The notes below the pieces were generated by a model. That model saw nothing but the letters and a program-made list of their open reading frames with translations, searched no databases and had not been told where the DNA came from. The translations under genes and the position numbers were made by a program. Positions 1 to 4,872 of a DNA stretch of 13,221 nucleotides are shown here, piece after piece; the first letter of the stretch is position 1; each line of letters opens with the position of its first letter. This DNA comes from RZZS01 sp964498755 (lineage in GTDB: Bacteria > Pseudomonadota > Alphaproteobacteria > Micavibrionales > Micavibrionaceae). The stretch is taken from assembly GCA_964498755.1 (NCBI GenBank), contig CAZCIB010000055.1, positions 1 through 13,221 on the forward strand. Direction: 5' to 3'.

Positions 1-56
1 ATCCCCAGGAAATCGTTGATATGCGGCGCTTTGTGAAAGGGAGTCGGGTACTGTGA
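1..56 (+). CDS. C-terminal tail of an unidentified plus-strand gene (partial)
   Basis: The frame beginning at base 3 is open to a TGA at 54-56 and reads PQEIVDMRRFVKGSRVL. This looks like an ordinary charged protein C-terminus. The next minus-strand gene ends at 66, so the two would converge across a 9-base gap, a normal arrangement. With only about 17 codons visible I cannot name the product, and an open frame of this length could occur by chance. Confidence 0.35.
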   Translation, partial: PQEIVDMRRFVKGSRVL

Positions 57-65
57 TGTTTTCCT

Positions 66-416
66 TTAACGAATTAATTGCGGGTCGAATTCAACGGTGG
101 TTTTGACGCGATAACCAATTAGTCCTGATCCATAACCTTTCAAAGAGTCCTCAATCATGGCAAAAGCCTCTGCCCTTCTGGCCTTCAGGCTTTCGGGGAT
201 TTTTACGGAAGCGATAAACCAGTCAACGGCTATTGGCGTTTTACCGTTTTCGCCACCATACTTGGTTTTATCCTTCGCGCGGAACCCGATTGTGCCTTCA
301 CTCCATTGAATCTCCCAGTCTGAGAAACCGGAAGTAAAACCCTGAATGCCTCTCAGAACGGCATTTCTTTCTGGATCTATAACCTTGTTGGTCTTCTCAT
401 CACGTAAAAAAGCCAT
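66..416 (-). CDS. Small unknown protein, 116 aa
   Basis: I do not recognise the family. The ATG at 416 is chosen over the ATG at 443 because a strong ribosome-binding sequence (AGGGAGG) lies five bases upstream of it. The upstream ATG would overlap the end of the preceding membrane protein gene by 8 bases and has no such site. The predicted protein is soluble and mixed alpha/beta, with no signal peptide, membrane segment or obvious catalytic motif. Residues from about 80 on (SLKARRAEAFAMIEDSLK) look like an amphipathic helix. The stop is TAA. It lies 19 bases downstream of the membrane protein gene on the same strand and is probably co-transcribed with it, so it may act with that protein, but this is inference. 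Confidence 0.6.
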   Translation of the reverse strand: MAFLRDEKTNKVIDPERNAVLRGIQGFTSGFSDWEIQWSEGTIGFRAKDKTKYGGENGKTPIAVDWFIASVKIPESLKARRAEAFAMIEDSLKGYGSGLIGYRVKTTVEFDPQLIR

Positions 417-435
417 ATTCGCCTCCCTTTCCACT

Positions 436-933
436 CTAGTCATTGCTTGCCGCTACTTTCTCGGCGACCTTCCCCATAACCCAATATCCAATCCCCATCA
501 GCACATAATAAACCAGCGTCCCGATAATCACCGCCACGCCGAACAGGATCGGGGTCAGCTTATCGACGACTTCAGAAAACGCAGCGGCGGGGTCTTCGCC
601 CTCCAGCGTCAACAGCATCCATGCCGCGGCAAGGGAAATCAACACGGAAGAGAAAAGGCTACCCCATGTCAGCTTGCGCCGCTCTGATCTATCCGGCGCG
701 CGCCCGTACGCCTTTGTGTAGGAAATGGATGTGACCGCGATGGCAGCGGCAAACATGCCCATATTCACCCCGCCCTCAGGCTCTATGCCAAACCGGTCCG
801 AGGCCTCGTTCACAAGCCTGATCGCCAGCACATGGGACAGCGCAAACACGCCTGTATATCTGACAAAATTGAGATTTTCGTCCGGTCTGGACTGTCTCGG
901 CGGGGTTCCGCCATTTATTACGGTTGATTTCAA
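436..933 (-). CDS. Four-helix inner-membrane protein (ABZJ_00895-like)
   Basis: A 165-residue protein with four hydrophobic segments at about residues 23-41, 54-77, 87-110 and 126-153, and a short charged loop (GRAPDRSERRKL) between the second and third. The helix arrangement and the loop before helix three resemble the uncharacterised ABZJ_00895 family as I remember it; I am not certain of this. The start is a TTG at 933, preceded by AAGGGA seven bases upstream. The first internal ATG (residue 58) would remove the first helix, so TTG is preferred. The stop is TAG. No catalytic residues are visible, and no transport or enzymatic role can be assigned. The next gene, ending at 66, follows closely on the same strand. 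Confidence 0.75.
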   Translation of the reverse strand: MKSTVINGGTPPRQSRPDENLNFVRYTGVFALSHVLAIRLVNEASDRFGIEPEGGVNMGMFAAAIAVTSISYTKAYGRAPDRSERRKLTWGSLFSSVLISLAAAWMLLTLEGEDPAAAFSEVVDKLTPILFGVAVIIGTLVYYVLMGIGYWVMGKVAEKVAASND

Positions 934-1249
934 ATTTATATCCCTTAACGATCACTTGCGCGGACATGCCGCATAATTTTTTCAAATTCGCTTATTCCAT
1001 ATTACGCCCGGGCGTGAAAGCGAAGTAAAATACAACTGGTTCCAGTGCGACATTATGTCGCACCCCGCGCATTCAATTCTGACCCATAAATCCGCCCGCG
1101 CAAGCAAAAACGCCCTTCTGACGCGCTCTTTCAACCCTGACGCTCATAAGAAACCATACTTCAAACCCTGACCTCAAATCCGTTTGGGGATTTGGCCGGG
1201 TTCTCCGGCCTGCGCGGTATAGGAGACGGGTCTGAAAAGATGCGCGCCT
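934..1249. other. Intergenic stretch with palindromes, no gene
   Basis: About 316 bases with no credible coding frame. It lies upstream of the TTG-started membrane protein gene and downstream of the methyltransferase gene. It holds a perfect 12-bp palindrome at 1004-1015 (ACGCCCGGGCGT), a 19-bp palindrome at 1045-1063 (listed separately), and two similar CAACCCTGAC-type words at 1131-1141 and 1161-1172. It also holds two small hairpins, CAAATCC/GGATTTG (1175-1194) and GGCCGG/CCGGCC (1194-1210). The hairpins could help end transcription of the methyltransferase operon, but no T-run follows them on the minus strand. I see no convincing promoter. Confidence 0.5.
1045..1063. promoter_or_regulatory. 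Perfect 19-bp palindrome, candidate operator
   Basis: GTGCGACAT, one central T, then ATGTCGCAC: nine-base arms that are exact reverse complements. It lies about 110 bases upstream of the membrane protein start at 933 and about 190 bases beyond the end of the methyltransferase gene. Its size and symmetry suit a dimeric transcription factor. It is not followed by a T-run, so a terminator is unlikely. I cannot match it to a named regulator. Confidence 0.45.
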
Positions 1250-2265
1250 TTATGCCCGTCCCGCAAACAGGGCAATGGGTCCGTTTTGTATGCAAAAGAG
1301 CGGTTCAATCCCGGCCTTCGTTGCCGTGCGCCTGACGGTAGGCGGAGAAAACTTGTAGGAGTTATTGGTAATAAACCGTCGCCATGCCGGTATCTTGATT
1401 GTCATGCCGGCGATATTGACCTGCTGATCGAAGAGCGGGTAAACCGTGTGCGCGCACTGTCCCACTTCGGCAAACCAGACAGGCTCGTGGCGCCATATGC
1501 GCGGATCAAAGTTGCCTGTCACAATCCCGTCGCGTTTGAGACGGTAAAGGGTACTGAGAATCTGCGCACGAAGGGAGAGCTCGCTGTAAGACTCAATGAT
1601 TTTCTGGCCATCACGCTCCGTATCGTAGCAGACCAGAAGCAAATCATCTTTATCCATACCTTTGCGAAAGTTCTCCAAAATGCTTGCGAGTCTTACGGAG
1701 GCATCCTCATTTGCGCTTCCTTCAATATTTCCAAGAGAACTGCCCCACATGACGATGGCGCTTTTCCCGCTCCAGGATTTGCGGAAATCTGAAGCCATGA
1801 AGTTTGCTTGCACGGCCTGAGCTTCGACGTTTAAAAATCCGGCAACGTTCTGGCTTGCATTTTGCGCTTGTTCGAACGCCGCATCGACGGCCACATATTG
1901 ACGTAATGATTTGCAAGACAGGAGAAAGGGCAAGGTTTTCCTTGTAATAGCGTCAAAGCTTCCCGGCCCGAGTTCAACGACTGTTTCTATGTCCGAAAGC
2001 GTATCGATCAACAAAGGCTGATTGACCGCCCAGCCGATAGCCTGAATATCAGCATCTGTGAGGTAATAGCGGCCGGGCTTGCCCACGAGATCAGCCCAGT
2101 GATCGCCCCCCCCGCCGGATCGCCTTTAAACAGCGAAGGGCCATACTCCCAGCATTCCATATGCCCTTGTCTTCTGTAGCAGAACAGATCAAGGGCATCT
2201 CCGCTTATAGCTTCGCGTATATTCTCTGCATAAAGGGGGGATTCTTTTATGTTGTGATTTATCAT
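1250..2265 (-). CDS. EgtD-like SAM-dependent methyltransferase, frame-disrupted at a G8 tract
   Basis: This belongs to the histidine-specific methyltransferase family (Methyltransf_33 type; EgtD makes hercynine from histidine and SAM). Numbering from the GTG at 2086, the SAM motif VVELGPGS is at 36-43, the acidic AVDAA at 66-70, SSLGN (cf. GSTIGN in EgtD) at 116-120, FDP at 193-195, and ITNNSYKF at 239-246, the counterpart of the substrate-binding TENSYKY/TEIS stretch. The N-terminus lies in another frame. It starts at the ATG at 2265, which overlaps the upstream stop as ATGA, and runs to about residue 55 (EYGPSLFKGDPAG). It rejoins as GGDHWADLVGKPGRYYLTD only if the run of eight G at 2106-2113 gains one G, loses two, or is read with a -1 slip. 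The joined protein would be about 338 residues, a usual EgtD length. The GTG at 2086 has no ribosome-binding site. Homology is fairly sure; the actual substrate is not. Confidence 0.75.
2106..2113. repeat. Homopolymer of eight C (eight G on the coding strand)
   Basis: The tract sits exactly where the methyltransferase reading changes frame. On the coding strand it reads GCG GGG GGG GCG. It is the longest G/C homopolymer I see in the window. It can produce length variants by replication slippage, a -1 ribosomal slip, or a base-calling error. Confidence 0.8.
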
Positions 2266-3050
2266 CTGCAAGCCAGTGGTATGATCATGCCCAGATCACG
2301 TGCGTAGCTGGGCACTTGCTGATCGTTGGCGGGAACGGACCGTCCCAGCTTTTCGACATGGACCATTTTGACTTCGTGCAGGTCGATTGGCCGGACTTTG
2401 GGGATGGAGAGATCGATGTCCGGATTCAGATTTTCACGCTGAAACAAATCGTGCTGTGTGACGGCCAGCCCCAGATAAATCTCCTCCAGACCGAATTGCT
2501 GCCACATGAGCGAACGCATGGCGTATTCGTCGCACAAATAATCCAGCGCACTTTCCTTGATCGCCCAGGGCTCGATAATGACGCCGTCTCTGGCCTTACG
2601 GCGCGCGCGGCTTTCGATATCCAGATTGAGGGAATAGTCGAACCATTCCGTGACGGGATTGCCGCCGCGATCATAGATATCGTGGATCAAAGCTATTCTT
2701 TGTTCATAAGTGTCGTCGGCGACGATTTCACCCATCGGGATAATTTCACATCGGCCTTTCATATATTCGTCTATGGCTGGTTGATGGGCCTCCACCCAAC
2801 GCTCCCCGCGATAGCGCGCAAAAGCATGAGCTTCGTTTTTGGGAACCAGACGCTTAAGATTGTGATATCCGAGGTCTCCTGCCTCAATAATGTACAGCCG
2901 ATCCAGTTTTGCGCCAGCCGCTTCCATGATCGCCCGAAAACGCCGCCCTTCCTGATCGGGGTTTCCGGGGCATACCGTCATTAAAGCATCACGCCGCCCA
3001 TCGCTCGGCATGTCGAATTCCGCGTAACCGCGCCAGTTTCTACGTGCCAT
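2262..3050 (-). CDS. tRNA-dependent cyclodipeptide synthase-like protein, 262 aa
   Basis: CDPSs condense two aminoacyl-tRNAs into a cyclic dipeptide through an aminoacyl-Ser intermediate on a class I synthetase-like Rossmann fold. Features seen here: an N-terminal strand-loop DALMTVCPGNP (21-31) aligning with the GxSxGN active-site loop; a helix and strand (MEAAGAKLDRLYIIEAGDLGY, 42-62) like the region leading to the LGY element; a long charged helix (63-98); and Y171-x3-E175 in DYLCDEY, matching the catalytic Tyr-x3-Glu pair. QH at 199-200 falls where the YH or YP pair is expected. C27 replaces the nucleophilic serine. Length fits the family. The ATG at 3050 has AGGGAAGG upstream and overlaps the regulator's stop by 11 bases; its own TGA overlaps the methyltransferase ATG by four. 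Assignment rests on motif reading, so it could be a diverged, non-CDPS relative. Confidence 0.65.
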   Translation of the reverse strand: MARRNWRGYAEFDMPSDGRRDALMTVCPGNPDQEGRRFRAIMEAAGAKLDRLYIIEAGDLGYHNLKRLVPKNEAHAFARYRGERWVEAHQPAIDEYMKGRCEIIPMGEIVADDTYEQRIALIHDIYDRGGNPVTEWFDYSLNLDIESRARRKARDGVIIEPWAIKESALDYLCDEYAMRSLMWQQFGLEEIYLGLAVTQHDLFQRENLNPDIDLSIPKVRPIDLHEVKMVHVEKLGRSVPANDQQVPSYARDLGMIIPLACR

Positions 3051-3645
3051 TCAGCGCCTTCCCTTCTTTCCACCAATATTCGAACTGATCTCTAAACACC
3101 TTTGCGAGGCTCTCGCTCACGATGACCAACGCTTTTCCTTCTATAAAAAAGGCGACTTTGTTGAGATAAATGATCATGACCTCAGATGAGGTAAAGTATC
3201 CTGCGGGAATCTGCCGATAATCCTTTGGGTCACCGGAAATAAAGCTGTTTTCTTCAGAGATTGTGAGGCGTTCGCGGATACCGGCCCGGCGCATTTGACT
3301 CACTTCTTCGACGACTTCGGGACTGGACCTGCGGTCATCGACACAGTGCTTTAGAACCTCACCGCCCTCTGGCATTGAGCGGCTAATATCATCGAGAAGA
3401 TCCATATATGAATCGAGCAGGTAGGATGACACCCTTCTAGGCACAACGCCGCCATCTGGAAAATCAACGCCTTCAGCTGAAAAAGCTAAATGTATGCTTT
3501 TTAACAATTCCAAAGATCCCGCCGAACGTCCGTTTTCAATCGCTGAAATCGTGGTCGGCGCGCCGCCGACTTTTTCGGCGAGAGTGGCAATCGTCCAGTC
3601 GAGAAGCGCGCGTGCGGCCCTGATCTGCGCAGGAGCAATTAACAT
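3040..3645 (-). CDS. XRE-family HTH regulator with C-terminal sensor-like domain
   Basis: Residues about 6-62 form a classic XRE helix-turn-helix (RAARALLDWTIATLAEKVGG, then TTISAIENGR). A linker of about 80 residues follows. The C-terminus (EVMIIYLNKVAFFIEGKALVIV to FRDQFEYWWKEGK) resembles the effector-sensing or PLD-like tail of some regulators, in which a buried strand pair precedes a helix ending in an FxxxW pattern. The ATG at 3645 is chosen because the TTG at 3663 would add six residues before a better match to the family start. The TAG stop lies inside the start of the CDPS-like gene, so it is the first gene of that operon. It likely controls the operon and perhaps itself; the repeats in front of it may be its operator. 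The ligand is unknown. Confidence 0.88.
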   Translation of the reverse strand: MLIAPAQIRAARALLDWTIATLAEKVGGAPTTISAIENGRSAGSLELLKSIHLAFSAEGVDFPDGGVVPRRVSSYLLDSYMDLLDDISRSMPEGGEVLKHCVDDRRSSPEVVEEVSQMRRAGIRERLTISEENSFISGDPKDYRQIPAGYFTSSEVMIIYLNKVAFFIEGKALVIVSESLAKVFRDQFEYWWKEGKALNGT

Positions 3646-3650
3646 AACTT

Positions 3651-3687
3651 TACTTTTCTGCAAGTTTCACTTTGTACTTTCTGTAAG
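3651..3687. promoter_or_regulatory. Direct repeats in front of the XRE regulator, possible operator
   Basis: TACTTTTCTGCAAG at 3651-3664 and TACTTTCTGTAAG at 3675-3687 are near-identical and start 24 bases apart, immediately upstream of the regulator ATG at 3645. Two GTAGAAA words (3702-3708 and 3722-3728) lie further upstream. On the minus strand, TTTACA with a TACAAA 17 bases later overlaps the same DNA and could be the operon promoter. Autoregulation by the XRE protein is the natural inference. The region is A/T-rich, so chance repeats are possible. Confidence 0.35.
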
Positions 3688-3732
3688 CTAGCATGTAAAG
3701 CGTAGAAAACGCAACTATATTGTAGAAATTAT

Positions 3733-3761
3733 TTGACTTGTTTCCAGAATGTTGTTATTTA
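3733..3761 (+). promoter_or_regulatory. Candidate sigma-70 promoter for the small plus-strand genes
   Basis: TTGACT (3733-3738) is separated by 17 bases from TATTTA (3756-3761). The -35 is good and the -10 weak. It would drive transcription towards the ATG at 3820, divergent from the XRE operon. Confidence 0.35.
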
Positions 3762-3819
3762 TGCAACCAGATTGCTTTTTGTAGCAGCAATCAAACAAAA
3801 AAACAAAATGGGGTTAAAC

Positions 3820-4089
3820 ATGAATACGAATATAATGCGCCAAAACGGTGATAGCGCGCTCGACTGCGTCTTCGTTCACCGTATCGCCGTCTTTACTGAC
3901 AAGGAACTGGAAGAATACGCGCTCTTGCTTCGGGAAGAGGCCGACCGGCTTTTGTCTTCTCTGAATGAAAAGGCTGTGGCCAACGATCCGGAACATATGG
4001 TTCGGGAAGCATTTCAGGATAATCTTGAGATCCGTTACGGCGCAGGGTTTTCACAGTGGATGGCCGACCAGCTTGCCAGAGAAGGCTGA
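3820..4089 (+). CDS. Small unknown protein, 89 aa
   Basis: I do not recognise it. The ATG at 3820 is chosen because GGGG lies seven bases upstream. The ATG at 3808 has only an A-run in front, and longer versions of the frame read hydrophobic, non-coding-looking sequence. The middle (TDKELEEYALLLREEADRLL) is a strongly amphipathic, acidic helix. The C-terminal part reads NLEIRYGAGFSQWMADQLAREG. It appears to be a soluble helical protein with no enzymatic motif. It is the first of three tightly packed plus-strand genes divergent from the XRE/CDPS-like operon, in a stretch that looks accessory. A role as a small partner or regulator is possible but not shown by the sequence. Confidence 0.6.
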   Translation: MNTNIMRQNGDSALDCVFVHRIAVFTDKELEEYALLLREEADRLLSSLNEKAVANDPEHMVREAFQDNLEIRYGAGFSQWMADQLAREG

Positions 4090-4126
4090 GTCTCCTCTAA
4101 CTCAACAAAAAAACAGGGGTAGAGAA

Positions 4127-4345
4127 ATGACAGAGCAAACAAAGGCGCTGCTGGAGCGGCGCTGGCGCGAGATACAAAAAAGCCACGACCATTTTCAGGC
4201 GGGCATTGCGCTGCTTGAAAAGGCCGAGATGGATCTCGAAAACGCCATTGACATGGAAAGCGGCGCGCTTCCCGAGGCTGACAAGCTTGCTTTCGGCGCA
4301 TGCGGGCATGAAGAGAAAACGCCGGAACGAGGGTCAGCCAAATGA
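4127..4345 (+). CDS. Small helical protein, 72 aa
   Basis: Unrecognised. The ATG at 4127 has AGGGG about seven bases upstream (AGGGGTAGAGAA). The frame stays open upstream but reads implausibly there. Residues 5-45 (KALLERRWREIQKSHDHFQA, then IALLEKAEMDLENAI) form a probable coiled coil or long helix. The tail contains a CGH. Its TGA overlaps the next ATG as ATGA, so it is translationally coupled to the HTH gene at 4342. Such small coiled-coil proteins next to an XRE gene occur in mobile or prophage regions; here that is only context, with no integrase or transposase visible. Confidence 0.6.
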   Translation: MTEQTKALLERRWREIQKSHDHFQAGIALLEKAEMDLENAIDMESGALPEADKLAFGACGHEEKTPERGSAK

Positions 4346-4773
4346 ACGCCATAACAACTGACGAAGAGTTTGACCGCGGGCAAGGCTTGAGGCTTATGCA
4401 GCTCCGTCTGGGGCGGAAGATGTCGCGCGAACAGCTTGGTTTTCTGATCGGGGTCCGCGGGCAGCAGATCCAGAAATACGAGACAGGAGAAAACCGCATG
4501 ACCGGCGCAAGGATTGCAGCCTGCGCTCGCGCTTTAAACGCGCCGGTCGGCTTTCGCCCGCCTGGCTCCGGCAGCGATACGCGGCGGCGACGCTTCTGCG
4601 CGATCTCATGCCCCGGCTCGTGTGCGCCCACTGCGGCAACCGCGAGAACAACACGTGGGAGGCGCTGCGCCAGCCGCGAGATTGAGCGGGCGGTTTTGGA
4701 CCGGGGTTTTGGCACGCTGAAGGGTGCGGATTCCGGTCACGAGGCCGGGCGCGCCAAAAAGGACCCTTTTTGA
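4342..4773 (+). CDS. XRE-type HTH protein with an out-of-frame-looking C-terminus
   Basis: Residues 16-71 are a complete XRE helix-turn-helix (RLMQLRLGRKMSREQLGFLI, GVRGQQIQKYETGENRMTG, RIAACARALNAPVGF). This type binds DNA as a dimer. From about residue 72 to the end the translation is Arg/Ala/Thr-rich and low in hydrophobics (RRRRFCAISCPG, TAATARTTRGRR), as expected for the wrong frame of GC-rich coding DNA. The frame beginning with CTT at 4551 instead reads coherent protein to a TGA at 4683-4685, so the true product may end near 4560 or continue in that frame. The annotated stop at 4771-4773 lies within an inverted repeat. Coupled by a four-base overlap to the 72-aa gene upstream. Confidence 0.7.
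   Translation: MNAITTDEEFDRGQGLRLMQLRLGRKMSREQLGFLIGVRGQQIQKYETGENRMTGARIAACARALNAPVGFRPPGSGSDTRRRRFCAISCPGSCAPTAATARTTRGRRCASREIERAVLDRGFGTLKGADSGHEAGRAKKDPF
4503..4685 (+). pseudogene. Possible zinc-ribbon fragment in an alternative frame
   Basis: This frame reads SPAWLRQRYAAATLLRDL, then MPRLVCAHCGNRENNTWE, and stops at TGA 4683-4685. It has a CxxC knuckle after a helix, resembling small zinc-ribbon proteins of alphaproteobacterial accessory regions. It has no ATG, GTG or TTG with a ribosome-binding site before 4608, so it is either the frameshifted tail of the HTH gene or a remnant of a second gene. Only one CxxC is present. The coherence of the frame is seen; its origin is inferred. Confidence 0.4.
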
Positions 4774-4777
4774 GCGC
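4751..4777 (+). terminator. Inverted repeat over the HTH gene stop, possible terminator (copy 1)
   Basis: GCGC, CAAAAAGG, AC, CCTTTTTG, A, GCGC. The eight-base arms are exact complements and the GCGC ends also pair around one unpaired A. It overlaps the TGA at 4771-4773. A closely similar element follows the stop at 7981-7983. It has no separate T-run, but the T5 within the 3' arm may serve. The two-base loop is tight, so a protein-binding or REP-like element is an alternative. Confidence 0.45.
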
Positions 4778-4872
4778 ATCGCCGCGACTGCAACAAAAAC
4801 AAAGAAATCAATACAGATTTAACCGTTTGTGCGGTATTCTATACCTTTGGAGATAATAACAACCGTTCCGCC

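Noticed and set aside
1175..1210. Hairpins CAAATCC/GGATTTG and GGCCGG/CCGGCC as a terminator of the methyltransferase operon
   Set aside because: No T-run follows on the minus strand, so I mention them only within the intergenic entry.
2316..2984. 222-aa plus-strand open frame
   Set aside because: Antisense to the CDPS-like gene, which has coupled start and stop overlaps and family motifs.
3733..4089. Longer 118-aa version of the 89-aa gene starting at TTG 3733
   Set aside because: The extra 29 residues are hydrophobic and unlike the rest, no ribosome-binding site precedes them, and the TTG overlaps a good -35 box.
4035..4715. 226-aa minus-strand open frame
   Set aside because: Pro/Arg/Ser-rich antisense of three plus-strand genes that have ribosome-binding sites and an HTH domain.
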